Shown here in pieces: positions 1 through 7,465 of a stretch of DNA of 64,000 nt (the stretch's first letter is position 1; every line of letters begins with the position of its first letter). The notes below the pieces were generated by a model. It had not been told where the DNA came from and did no database searches. It worked only from the letters and a program-made list of their open reading frames with translations. The translations under genes and the position numbers were made by a program. This stretch comes from Rhizobium sp. ICMP 5592 (GTDB lineage Bacteria; Pseudomonadota; Alphaproteobacteria; Rhizobiales; Rhizobiaceae), in NCBI RefSeq assembly GCF_009498525.1, contig NZ_QSNT01000006.1, positions 178,852 through 242,851 on the forward strand, written 5' to 3'.

Positions 1-1
1 G

Positions 2-250
2 AATGGCGATATCATCTGGGAGCATGTGTCCCATGCCGAACTGACGATGCGCGATCTCTCGGCTAATTTCATTCATCGTCACCTGACTCGCGTTGGCGAC
101 AAGGCCCTGTCGAGCGTCGGCGCCTATCAGCTCGAGGGAGAGGGGATCCAGCTCTTCTCTAAAATCGACGGCGATTATTTCACCATTCTCGGCTTGCCGA
201 TGCTGCCGCTCCTACAAAAACTTCGCGAATTGGGGGCCATCGATGGGTGA
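2..250 (+). CDS. maf: Maf-family nucleotide pyrophosphatase (C-terminal part, cut by window edge)
   Basis: The reading frame is open from the left edge and ends in TGA at 248-250, so only the last 82 residues are present. The visible part carries the Maf C-terminal signature: a segment SVGAYQLEGEGIQLF followed by KIDGDYFTILGLPMLPLL, where a glycine-tyrosine core, an acidic pair and the GLP turn form the nucleotide pocket. Maf proteins are house-cleaning NTP pyrophosphatases that hydrolyse non-canonical or canonical nucleoside triphosphates to monophosphates, and overproduction blocks septation in some bacteria. The stop overlaps the aroE start by 8 bases, so the two are translationally coupled. 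The active-site N-terminus lies outside the window and cannot be judged. Confidence 0.85.
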   Translation, partial: NGDIIWEHVSHAELTMRDLSANFIHRHLTRVGDKALSSVGAYQLEGEGIQLFSKIDGDYFTILGLPMLPLLQKLRELGAIDG

Positions 251-1103
251 TTCACGTGAAACACATGGGCCGAATGCCTTCGTTACCGGCTATCCCGTCA
301 AGCATTCGCGCTCCCCATTGATCCATGGTCACTGGCTGCGGACGCTCGATCTTGCGGGCAGCTATCGTGCTGTCGAAGTAAGGCCGGATGACTTTCCTGC
401 CTTTATCGCAGCCTTGAAAGATCGTTCCAGCGGCTTCGTCGGCGGCAACGTGACGATCCCGCATAAGGAGATTGCCTTCAAGCTGGCGGATCGGCCGGAT
501 GAATTGTCCGAGGAACTCGGTGCGTCGAACACGCTCTGGCTTCAGGACGGTCTGCTGTATGCGACCAACACCGACGGCCGCGGTTTCACCGCCAATCTTG
601 ACGAGCGTCATCCGGGCTGGGACCGCACCGATCGGGCGGTGATCCTGGGTGCAGGCGGTGCCAGCCGTGCCGTCATCCAGGCGGTGCGCGACCGTGGCGT
701 CAACGAGATCCATGTCGTCAACCGCACCGTCGAGCGGGCACAAGAATTGTCCGATCGTTTTGGCGAGCGTGTTCATGCCCATCCCATGGCGGCGCTGGGC
801 GAGGTGATGCAAGGCGCCGGCCTCTTCATCAACACCACCTCGCTCGGGATGGAAAACGAAGTTGCGCCGACGATCGATTTTTCGCCGCTCACCGAAAACG
901 CCGTCGTCACCGACATTGTCTATGTGCCATTGAAAACCCCGTTGCTGGCTCAGGCCGAGGAACAGGGCTTTGCCATTGTCGACGGCCTTGGCATGTTGCT
1001 GCATCAGGCAGCACCGGGTTTTGAAACATGGTTCGGTAAGCGCCCCGTGGTCGACGAGGCGCTGCGGGCGCTGATTATCGCCGATATGGATAAGCACCGA
1101 TGA
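243..1103 (+). CDS. aroE: Shikimate dehydrogenase (NADP+)
   Basis: This 286-residue protein catalyses NADPH-dependent reduction of 3-dehydroshikimate to shikimate in aromatic amino acid synthesis. Visible motifs are the shikimate-binding SRSP at residues 22-25, NVTIPHK at 69-75 with catalytic Lys75, NTDG at 109-112 with catalytic Asp111, and the Rossmann loop GAGGAS at 136-141. The ATG at 243 is chosen because it overlaps the maf stop and gives the family length. An in-frame extension back to 93 would run through maf in a wrong frame and shows no homology-like sequence. It is followed by coaE with a 4-base ATGA overlap, so maf-aroE-coaE-dnaQ looks like one operon. Confidence 0.95.
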   Translation: MGDSRETHGPNAFVTGYPVKHSRSPLIHGHWLRTLDLAGSYRAVEVRPDDFPAFIAALKDRSSGFVGGNVTIPHKEIAFKLADRPDELSEELGASNTLWLQDGLLYATNTDGRGFTANLDERHPGWDRTDRAVILGAGGASRAVIQAVRDRGVNEIHVVNRTVERAQELSDRFGERVHAHPMAALGEVMQGAGLFINTTSLGMENEVAPTIDFSPLTENAVVTDIVYVPLKTPLLAQAEEQGFAIVDGLGMLLHQAAPGFETWFGKRPVVDEALRALIIADMDKHR

Positions 1104-1717
1104 TACGTGTTGGCCTCACCGGTTCGATCGGCATGGGAAAATCGACCTCGGGCAAGCTGTTCTCCGAGGCCGGCATTCCCGTCAACGATGCCGATGCGGT
1201 GGTGCATGATCTTTATGGCGGTGAAGCCGTTCCCCTGATTGAGGCCGCTTTTCCGGGAACGACGAAGAATGGAACCGTCGACCGGCAGGAGCTTGGCCGT
1301 CAGCTGGGGCTCGATCCCTCCGGCTTTAAGCGCCTGGAAGCCATCGTTCATCCACTGGTGCGACAGCGCGAGCGGATATTTCTAAATCGGCAGCGCACCG
1401 CTGGTGCCGATATCGTCGTGCTGGATATTCCACTGCTGTTCGAGACCGGCGCCGACAAAAGGGTCGACAGGGTCGTCGTTGTCAGCTGCGATCCACAGGT
1501 TCAGAGAGAAAGAGTACTTGCTCGGCCGGGCATGACTGAGGAAAAATTTAACATGATTCTCTCCCGCCAGACGCCGGATGCGGAGAAGCGGGCTCGGGCT
1601 GACTATATCATCGATACCAGCCACAGCATCGACACGACGCGGGAGCAAATAAGAGACATCATAGCGGACCTCCGGCAACAACCGGTGAACGACGGACCCA
1701 AAGGCGGAGAGCCCTGA
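1100..1717 (+). CDS. coaE: Dephospho-CoA kinase
   Basis: The last enzyme of coenzyme A synthesis, phosphorylating the 3'-hydroxyl of the ribose of dephospho-CoA with ATP. The P-loop GSIGMGKS is at residues 8-15, an adjacent acidic DADAVVHDLY segment matches the CoaE substrate region, and VLDIPLLFETG is the family's central strand-loop. At 205 residues it has normal length. The start ATG overlaps the aroE stop in an ATGA, and dnaQ starts one base after its TGA, indicating coupled translation. The cytosolic pathway partner CoaA is encoded elsewhere in this window (minus strand, about 43.2-44.1 kb). Confidence 0.95.
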   Translation: MIRVGLTGSIGMGKSTSGKLFSEAGIPVNDADAVVHDLYGGEAVPLIEAAFPGTTKNGTVDRQELGRQLGLDPSGFKRLEAIVHPLVRQRERIFLNRQRTAGADIVVLDIPLLFETGADKRVDRVVVVSCDPQVQRERVLARPGMTEEKFNMILSRQTPDAEKRARADYIIDTSHSIDTTREQIRDIIADLRQQPVNDGPKGGEP

Positions 1718-1718
1718 T

Positions 1719-2435
1719 ATGCGCGAAATCATCTTCGATACGGAAACCACCGGGCTCGACAACAGGGCGGACCGCATCATCGAAATCGGCGGCATCGAGC
1801 TCTTCAATCACTTTCCGACCGGCAAGACCCTTCATCTCTATATCAATCCCGGCGACCGCAAGGTTCATCCGGATGCGTTGGCCGTGCACGGCATCACCGA
1901 CGAGTCCCTGAAGGACAAGCCGCCCTTTGCCGACGTCGCCGATGAGATCCTTGCCTTTTTCGAAGGTGCCAAGTGGATCGCCCACAATGCCACCTTCGAC
2001 ATGGGCTTCGTCAACGCCGAATTTAACCGGCTCGGCCGTCCGCCGATCCTGCCCGACATGGTGATCGATACGCTGGCCATGGCGCGGCGCAAGCATCCGA
2101 TGGGCCCAAACTCTCTGGATGCACTCTGCCGTCGCTACGGCATCGACAATTCGCACCGCACCCGCCACGGCGCGCTTCTCGACTCCGAACTGCTGGCCGA
2201 AGTCTATATCGAGATGATCGGTGGCCGGCAGACGGCGCTTGGGCTTGGCAGCAGCAACGGCCAATCCACACGCTCCCGCCGGAATGACGATGTGGAGGAG
2301 GTCGTCGCAGATATTCTGGCGCGGCCTCAGCCCTTGCCGGGCAGGGTGAGCGAGACCGAAGAGGCCGCCCACGCCGCCCTGGTCGCCAAGCTCGGCGAAA
2401 AGGGCATCTGGTCGAAATACCGCGCCTCGAACTGA
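1719..2435 (+). CDS. dnaQ: DNA polymerase III epsilon subunit, proofreading 3'-5' exonuclease
   Basis: A 238-residue DEDDh exonuclease that proofreads for the replicative polymerase. Exo I is seen as FDTETTG (Asp7, Glu9), Exo II as AHNATFDMGFVN, and Exo III as HGALLDSELLAEVY with the histidine and aspartate of the DEDDh type. The segment after about residue 175 is low-complexity and ends in a helix that should bind the alpha subunit, as in E. coli epsilon. A GGCGGAG ribosome site sits about 10 bases before the ATG at 1719. It is the last gene of the maf-aroE-coaE-dnaQ run and converges on a LysE-family gene. Confidence 0.95.
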   Translation: MREIIFDTETTGLDNRADRIIEIGGIELFNHFPTGKTLHLYINPGDRKVHPDALAVHGITDESLKDKPPFADVADEILAFFEGAKWIAHNATFDMGFVNAEFNRLGRPPILPDMVIDTLAMARRKHPMGPNSLDALCRRYGIDNSHRTRHGALLDSELLAEVYIEMIGGRQTALGLGSSNGQSTRSRRNDDVEEVVADILARPQPLPGRVSETEEAAHAALVAKLGEKGIWSKYRASN

Positions 2436-2463
2436 GGAAATATCTCCAGCACCCAAAAGAGGG

Positions 2464-3096
2464 TTAGGCCCTGGTTCCAAGGGCAAGCCGGCAGGCCAGC
2501 CCCGCAAACACGGTCGCCAGAAGATATTGCGGCAGTTTCGGGAACCGGGAAAATCCGACGAGGCGGGCACGGATATGGCTGCCGACCACGATCACCGAGC
2601 CGTTCACAACGAAGCCGATCCCGTTCAATATGGTGGCGAGCAGAAGCATCTGCCCGATCATCGACTCGCCTTCGGGGCTGACGAATTGCGGAAACAGGGC
2701 AAGGACGAAGAGCACCATTTTGGGGTTCAGAAGATTGGTAGCAAGGCCTTCAGCGAAAATCCGCTTGTTTGAAAGGCGCTTCAGCGCCGATGTCGGAGAA
2801 AAGCTCGCCCCTTCCGAGCGGATCGTCTTGTATGTCAAATAAAGAAGGTAGGCGCAGCCGGCCCAACGCACGACCTCATAGGCGATGGGTACGGTCATGA
2901 AGAGCTGCGAGAGGCCGAGCGCTGCGGCTAGGGCATGACAGTATGTGCCAAACGCGATACCTGCATAGGTGAGGAACCCCGCGGCTCGCCCCTGGCTGAC
3001 GCTGCGTGACGCGATGAGCAGCATATCGGGGCCGGGTGTGGCTGTGAGAACCACGGCGGCGGCGGCAAAAAGTGCGAGTGTGGAGAGATCCGGCAT
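2464..3096 (-). CDS. LysE/RhtB-family amino acid exporter
   Basis: A 210-residue integral membrane protein with about six hydrophobic segments. The N-terminal half carries the family hallmark TPGPDMLLIASRSVSQGRAAG at about residues 20-40, and the middle has NPKMVLFVLALFPQFV, typical of RhtB-type exporters of homoserine, threonine or other small amino acids. Substrate cannot be read from the sequence. The ATG at 3096 is preceded by AGGGAAA. It lies convergent to dnaQ and downstream of secB on the same strand, but a strong hairpin at 3174-3203 separates it from secB, so it is probably transcribed on its own. Confidence 0.85.
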   Translation of the reverse strand: MPDLSTLALFAAAAVVLTATPGPDMLLIASRSVSQGRAAGFLTYAGIAFGTYCHALAAALGLSQLFMTVPIAYEVVRWAGCAYLLYLTYKTIRSEGASFSPTSALKRLSNKRIFAEGLATNLLNPKMVLFVLALFPQFVSPEGESMIGQMLLLATILNGIGFVVNGSVIVVGSHIRARLVGFSRFPKLPQYLLATVFAGLACRLALGTRA

Positions 3097-3173
3097 AGTT
3101 TTTCCCTTTGGATGGAGCCGGAATTCCGGTCTAGCAAATTTCGCTGGAATGGCAAGTCATGCCTTCCAAACGA

Positions 3174-3203
3174 AAAATGCCCGGACGCTGATCCGGGCAT
3201 TTT
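3174..3203 (-). terminator. Intrinsic terminator after secB
   Basis: A perfect 12-base-pair stem (3174-3185 with 3192-3203) closes a 6-base loop and is rich in G and C at its core. On the minus strand the stem ends in a run of five T. It lies 30 bases beyond the secB stop codon. The A/T-rich arms would allow some function in the plus direction too, although no plus-strand gene ends here. Confidence 0.85.
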
Positions 3204-3232
3204 CATTTCCATCGACGGAATTGACCGAAAGC

Positions 3233-3712
3233 TTAGTTCGGAACCGACGACACCTGGGCGCGGGCCTGTTCTTCGGCCATGCGCTGCGTGAACATCTGGG
3301 CGAAATCGATCGGGTCGATCATCAGCGGCGGGAAACCGCCGTTGCGGGTGACGTCGGCGATGATCTGACGGGCGAAGGGGAACAGCAGGCGCGGGCACTC
3401 GATGAAGAGCAGCGGTAGCATATGCTCCTGCGGGAAGCCGGTGACGCGGAAGACGCCGCCATAAACCAGCTCGGTATGGAAGAGAACCCGGTCGCCGTCC
3501 TTGGCGTCGGCATTCAGCGTCAGCACGACGTCGAAATCGGAATCCGACAGCGGATTGGCGTTGACGTTGACATTGATGTTGATATCGGGAGCGTTTTCCC
3601 GGGCCTGCAGCGAGCGCGGTGCACCTGGATTTTCGAAGGAAAGATCCTTGGTGTATTGAGCAAGGATGGTAAGGCTCGGGCTGGCTGCGCCGTTGCTGTT
3701 TTCGTTGGCCAT
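3233..3712 (-). CDS. secB: Protein-export chaperone SecB
   Basis: A cytosolic tetrameric chaperone that keeps presecretory proteins unfolded and passes them to SecA. The 159-residue product has the family core: ILAQYTKDLSFENPGAP near the N-terminus, the repeated polar strand DININVNVNANPL, and LLPFARQ-like and FPPLMIDPIDF segments near the C-terminus. The ATG at 3712 is chosen over an in-frame start at 3745 because it has a GAGGAAA ribosome site four bases upstream and begins like other SecB proteins. The upstream neighbour on the same strand is fxsA, and the Tim44-like gene is divergent from fxsA, giving a protein-traffic flavour to the locus. Confidence 0.96.
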   Translation of the reverse strand: MANENSNGAASPSLTILAQYTKDLSFENPGAPRSLQARENAPDININVNVNANPLSDSDFDVVLTLNADAKDGDRVLFHTELVYGGVFRVTGFPQEHMLPLLFIECPRLLFPFARQIIADVTRNGGFPPLMIDPIDFAQMFTQRMAEEQARAQVSSVPN

Positions 3713-3805
3713 GGGGTTTCCTCTGACGTCAATAGGTGTCGCCATCTAGCATTTCGAATAAGGGCTTACAACCCTCGAGTCCCGGGCGATCCTGACCTCT
3801 TCGGC

Positions 3806-4342
3806 CTACTCTTCAAGGCGTTTGCGGTCCGACCAGGGCGAGTTCCGATTGGGCTCGCGATGAAAATCGGTCTCGTCAAGATCGACGACCCGTCCAGGCC
3901 CGGACGGACGGGGTTCAGGGCCGGGACCCGCACTTGCGCCGGGGCCCTGTCCGGGGCCGCGCCTGAACGGGCGCGTGCTGCCCAGAACGACGATGCGCTT
4001 GCGCAGGACCTTCCAGGCGAGCTCGCGCACGGCTGGAATGAAGAGCAACAGGCCGATAATGTCGGAAAGGAAGCCGGGGAGCATCAACAGAAAGGCGGCA
4101 ACGACGATCATGGCGCCGTGCACCATTTCGCGGCCCGGATCGCCGCCATTGCGGCTTTCGGCTGAAATCCGTTGCAGAATGCCGATACCCTGGATTCTGA
4201 GAAGGGCTGCGCCGAGAACGGCACTCAGGATGACCAGCGCCAATGTCGCCCACACCCCGAGCATTTTGCCGACGACGATGAATCCGGCGATTTCGGCAAG
4301 CGGCATCAGGAAGACGAAGATAGGTACAAGGGATAGGCGCAT
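3806..4342 (-). CDS. fxsA: FxsA-family membrane protein
   Basis: A 178-residue protein with two N-terminal hydrophobic segments (about residues 5-50), a polar linker, and two more hydrophobic stretches around 75-105 that include the family's MLPGFLSDIIGLLLFIPAVR. The C-terminal third is rich in glycine, proline and arginine and is probably cytoplasmic and disordered. E. coli FxsA is an inner-membrane protein whose excess relieves F-exclusion of phage T7; its normal job is unknown. Here it is upstream of secB on the same strand with a gap of about 90 bases and divergent from the Tim44-like gene. Confidence 0.9.
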   Translation of the reverse strand: MRLSLVPIFVFLMPLAEIAGFIVVGKMLGVWATLALVILSAVLGAALLRIQGIGILQRISAESRNGGDPGREMVHGAMIVVAAFLLMLPGFLSDIIGLLLFIPAVRELAWKVLRKRIVVLGSTRPFRRGPGQGPGASAGPGPEPRPSGPGRVVDLDETDFHREPNRNSPWSDRKRLEE

Positions 4343-4379
4343 GTTACGGTGTCCTGGAAGCGGGCGTATCTCTGACTTA

Positions 4380-4424
4380 GCATGATTTGGCTCGAAAACC
4401 GCGTCGCACTTTAGGGGATCATGC
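4380..4424. repeat. Rhizobial intergenic palindrome (RIME-like)
   Basis: A 45-base imperfect palindrome with outer arms GCATGAT and ATCATGC and an inner part built on CGAAAACCGCGTCGCAC. It resembles the short mosaic palindromes scattered in Rhizobium and Agrobacterium intergenic regions. It lies in the 197-base gap between the divergent fxsA and Tim44-like genes. A related copy is found at 38903-38950. Confidence 0.65.
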
Positions 4425-4539
4425 GAAAGCGTTAGTCCATCGCATGTAATAAAGATACCAGTCCGCTATTTGAATGATAGATGGATGCAGACTATATGGG
4501 GAATGAAACTCTTAATTTTAATGGTGGTTCCGACACGAG

Positions 4540-5241
4540 ATGGGTGCAAACGACTTTGTGACGATCTTTTTCCTGGTGGCGGCGGTGCTGATTTTCTTTC
4601 AGCTGCGCAGCGTCCTTGGCCGCCGCACGGGGAATGAGAAGCCGCCGCGCGATCTCTATGGTTCGCCCGATCAGGCCGCTGGCCCGACTTCGCCGGACGC
4701 CGGCAAGGTGGTGACTTTGCCGCGCCGCGATGCGATCGAGGATGAGGACCGCTTCGCCGCCATCGACGCCTTCACGGCAGCCGGCACGCCGCTCAATGAT
4801 TCGCTGCGCGAATTGAACAAGGCCGATCCGAGCTTTAATCCGAAGGAATTCGTCAACGGCGCCCGCATGGCTTACGAGATGATCGTCATGGCTTTTGCCG
4901 ACGGTGATCGTAACGCGCTGAAGGGCCTGCTGTCGCGCGAGGTCTATGAAGGCTTCGATGCCGCCATCACCGATCGCGAGGCCAAAGGCGAAAAGGTGAA
5001 ATCCACCTTCGTCGGCATCGACAAGGCCGATATCGTCAGCGCCGAGATGAAGGACACGGAAGCGCTCGTGACGATGCGTATCGTCAGCCAGATGATTTCG
5101 GCGACCTACGACAAGGCCGGTACGCTAATCGATGGCGATGCCGAAACCGTGGCCGAAATCAGCGATGTCTGGACCTTTGCCCGCGACAGCCGTTCGCGCG
5201 ATCCCAACTGGAAACTCGTGGCGACCGAATCCGAACAATGA
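4540..5241 (+). CDS. Tim44/TimA-family inner-membrane protein
   Basis: A 233-residue protein with one N-terminal hydrophobic segment (residues about 6-24) followed by a basic, low-complexity linker and a C-terminal Tim44-like domain from about residue 85 (FNPKEFVNGARMAYEMIVMAF onward). Mitochondrial Tim44 tethers Hsp70 to the import channel. Bacterial homologues of this type are membrane-anchored, and their partners are poorly known. The mltA start overlaps its stop by 4 bases, suggesting coupled translation, and secB and fxsA lie divergently upstream. The domain assignment rests on the pattern of the C-terminal half and on conserved rhizobial gene order. Confidence 0.8.
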   Translation: MGANDFVTIFFLVAAVLIFFQLRSVLGRRTGNEKPPRDLYGSPDQAAGPTSPDAGKVVTLPRRDAIEDEDRFAAIDAFTAAGTPLNDSLRELNKADPSFNPKEFVNGARMAYEMIVMAFADGDRNALKGLLSREVYEGFDAAITDREAKGEKVKSTFVGIDKADIVSAEMKDTEALVTMRIVSQMISATYDKAGTLIDGDAETVAEISDVWTFARDSRSRDPNWKLVATESEQ

Positions 5242-6356
5242 CGACCGCATCGAAGGATTTCAGGCTGGAGCCGGCAACCTTCGCCGATCTGAAGGGCTGG
5301 GGGGATGATGATCCCTCCAGCCTTTTTCGTGCCATGCGGGACTGTCGGACCCGTGTCCGCGATGTAAAACCCTACCGCACCGGTGCCGCCGGCCTGAGTG
5401 CCGATGATCTCCTGACCCTGCTCGACGATGCTGAAGGCTACGAGCCGCGCGATGCGGCCGAAGCCCGGGCTTTCTTCGAGGAGCGCTGTCAGCCCTTCTT
5501 CATTCGTCGCGGTGATGGCGGCAGCGGTTTCGTCACCGCCTTTTTTGAGCCGGAAATTACCGTTTCCGCCACGCCGGACGAGACCTATCGGTATCCCTTC
5601 TATCGCCGGCCGGATGATCTGATCGATCTTGACGACGCCAACAGGCCCGCTGAACTGGATCCATCCTATATGTTCGGCAGGCTGCAGGATGGGGTTATCT
5701 CCGGCTATCCCGATCGGGGCGAAATCGATCGCGGCTATCTGGAGGGCAGGGGCCTGGAGATCGCCTGGGCGAAGTCCAAGGTCGATGTCTTCTTCGTGCA
5801 TGTGCAGGGTGCTGCAAGGCTGCGCTATCCCGATGGGCGCATGGACCGCATCACCTATGCCGCCAAGGCCGGCCACCCCTTCTCCGCCGTCGGTCGCCTG
5901 CTGATCGAGCGCGACCTGCTCGACCGTGCCACGATCTCGATGCAGACGATCCGCGATTGGCTCTATGCCCATCCGCAGGAAGTCGACGAGGTGCTCTGGC
6001 ATAACCGGTCCTATATCTTTTTCCGCGAGGCCGATGTCAGCGATCCCGCGCTCGGGCCGATCGCGGCGGCGAAGGTGCCGCTGGTCGCCGGCCGTTCGCT
6101 GGCGGTCGACCGGCTGATCCACACTTTCGGTTTTCCCTTTTTCATCCAGTCGGAAAGCCTGACCCATCTCGATGCCGGCCAGCCCTTCGGACGGTTGATG
6201 CTGGCGCTCGACACCGGTTCGGCGATCGTTGGTCCGGCGCGCGGCGATATCTTCACCGGTTCGGGCTACGATGCCGGGGAGCTTGCCGGTACCGTGCGCA
6301 ACGACGCGGATTTTTATATACTGGTTCCAAAGGCGGCAGCTCAGAGGTTTGGCTGA
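5238..6356 (+). CDS. mltA: MltA-type lytic murein transglycosylase
   Basis: Lytic transglycosylases cleave the MurNAc-GlcNAc bond of peptidoglycan to give 1,6-anhydroMurNAc. The 372-residue product has the MltA core (FVTAFFEPEI and RGDIFTGSGYDAG segments) and the C-terminal 3D domain with LDTGSAIVGPARGDIF, which holds the catalytic aspartate in this family. The ATG overlaps the stop of the Tim44-like gene. No signal peptide or lipobox is visible: the N-terminus is polar and acidic, and the in-frame sequence upstream of the ATG is not signal-like either. It heads into smr, which starts on the last base of its stop codon. Confidence 0.9.
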   Translation: MTTASKDFRLEPATFADLKGWGDDDPSSLFRAMRDCRTRVRDVKPYRTGAAGLSADDLLTLLDDAEGYEPRDAAEARAFFEERCQPFFIRRGDGGSGFVTAFFEPEITVSATPDETYRYPFYRRPDDLIDLDDANRPAELDPSYMFGRLQDGVISGYPDRGEIDRGYLEGRGLEIAWAKSKVDVFFVHVQGAARLRYPDGRMDRITYAAKAGHPFSAVGRLLIERDLLDRATISMQTIRDWLYAHPQEVDEVLWHNRSYIFFREADVSDPALGPIAAAKVPLVAGRSLAVDRLIHTFGFPFFIQSESLTHLDAGQPFGRLMLALDTGSAIVGPARGDIFTGSGYDAGELAGTVRNDADFYILVPKAAAQRFG

Positions 6357-6955
6357 TGGCCCCAGAACGCAGAAGCCCAGAAGGCAAAAGCAAGGAACGC
6401 AAGCTCAGCACGGATGAACGTGTCCTCTGGGGCAAGGTGGCGAAAAGCACCCGGCCAATGCCAGGGCGTCATGCCGACATGGAAGCTTTCGATGACATCC
6501 TGGCGGCGGAGGCAAGAGCGGAAGAGACCGCGCGCGTCGAAAAGGCGAAGGTAGCTCCCACACCCACGGATCCGCAAACGCCTGCTTCGGTGGCAAAACA
6601 GCCCTCCGGCACGCATCATCCGCTGGAACGCCCAGTCAAGCGCAAGATCGCCAAGGGGCGACTGGCGCTGGAGGCGCGGATCGATCTGCACGGGCTGATC
6701 CAGAGCGAGGCGCATGTGATGCTTCTGGATTTCCTGTTCCGGGCGCATGAGCGCGGCCTTCGCCATGTGCTCGTCATCACCGGCAAGGGCAGCTCCATGG
6801 GCAGCGATGGCGCCTTGAAGCGGGCGGTGCCGCTGTGGTTCTCCAAGCCGGAATTCCGCTTCCTGATTTCCTCCTATGAGACGGCGGCGCAGCACCATGG
6901 TGGCGACGGCGCCCTCTATATCCGCCTGTCGCGGCCGAAGGGGGACAGGCCATGA
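6356..6955 (+). CDS. Smr-domain protein
   Basis: A 199-residue protein whose first half is charged and probably disordered and whose second half (about residues 100-195) is a Smr domain, the nuclease-like module found at the C-terminus of MutS2. Diagnostic motifs are DLHG at 110-113 and TGKG at 142-145. Stand-alone Smr proteins have been linked to nicking nuclease activity and, in some bacteria, to ribosome rescue by mRNA cleavage. The substrate here cannot be told. It overlaps mltA by one base and the following regulator gene by four, so all belong to one transcription unit. Confidence 0.88.
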   Translation: MAPERRSPEGKSKERKLSTDERVLWGKVAKSTRPMPGRHADMEAFDDILAAEARAEETARVEKAKVAPTPTDPQTPASVAKQPSGTHHPLERPVKRKIAKGRLALEARIDLHGLIQSEAHVMLLDFLFRAHERGLRHVLVITGKGSSMGSDGALKRAVPLWFSKPEFRFLISSYETAAQHHGGDGALYIRLSRPKGDRP

Positions 6956-7317
6956 CCCCTTTCGGCGAAGCGGTCAGGAAACTGAGGGCACGCAAGGGTG
7001 TCTCCCAGAAGGACATGGCGGCGGCGCTGAATGTGACGCCGGCCTATTTATCAGCCCTGGAGCATGGAAAGCGCGGCACGCCAACCTTCGATCTCCTGCA
7101 GCGCATCGCCGGATATTTCAATATTATCTGGGATGAGGCCGAGGAATTGTTCCTTCTGGCGCGCTTCTCCGACCCGCGCATCGTGGTCGATACCTCGGGT
7201 CTGGCGCCGGAATATACCGCCTTTGTCAACCGCCTGGCGGCCCGGATTCGCAATCTCGACGCGGTCACGATCGGGGAACTGTCAACGGTCCTGGAAAATG
7301 CCGGAAAAAGGGGCTGA
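6952..7317 (+). CDS. XRE-family helix-turn-helix regulator
   Basis: A 121-residue protein with an N-terminal Cro/CI-type helix-turn-helix at about residues 5-62: GVSQKDMAAALNVTPAYLS is the turn and recognition helix, followed by LEHGKRG. The C-terminal half (about 63-115) has no domain I recognise. It overlaps smr by four bases (ATGA), so it is co-translated with Tim44-mltA-smr, and gyrB follows after a 148-base gap. Its targets are unknown; its position suggests possible feedback on its own operon or on gyrB, but that is inference. Confidence 0.85.
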   Translation: MTPFGEAVRKLRARKGVSQKDMAAALNVTPAYLSALEHGKRGTPTFDLLQRIAGYFNIIWDEAEELFLLARFSDPRIVVDTSGLAPEYTAFVNRLAARIRNLDAVTIGELSTVLENAGKRG

Positions 7318-7364
7318 AAACCGCCTTAATCCCCTGTTTTATACCCCATAGAGGGGCCTTCCGT

Positions 7365-7394
7365 TTGGAAGTTGGGGACGAAACATCCTATATT
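7365..7394 (+). promoter_or_regulatory. Candidate sigma-70-type promoter for gyrB
   Basis: TTGGAA at 7365-7370 and TATATT at 7389-7394 are separated by 18 bases and lie about 70 bases before the gyrB start. This is the best sigma-70-like match I see in the 148-base gap. It is a visual match only. Confidence 0.35.
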
Positions 7395-7465
7395 CAGGGA
7401 AAGAAAAACTGCTGATTCGGTAGCGATCGGCGGTGTTCTCTAAAACACTGGAAAGACTTCAATAA

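Noticed and set aside
1..250. Chromosomal replication origin in the window
   Set aside because: The gene order suggests the origin is not far to the left, but no DnaA-box cluster or A/T-rich unwinding region with the right neighbours is present here.
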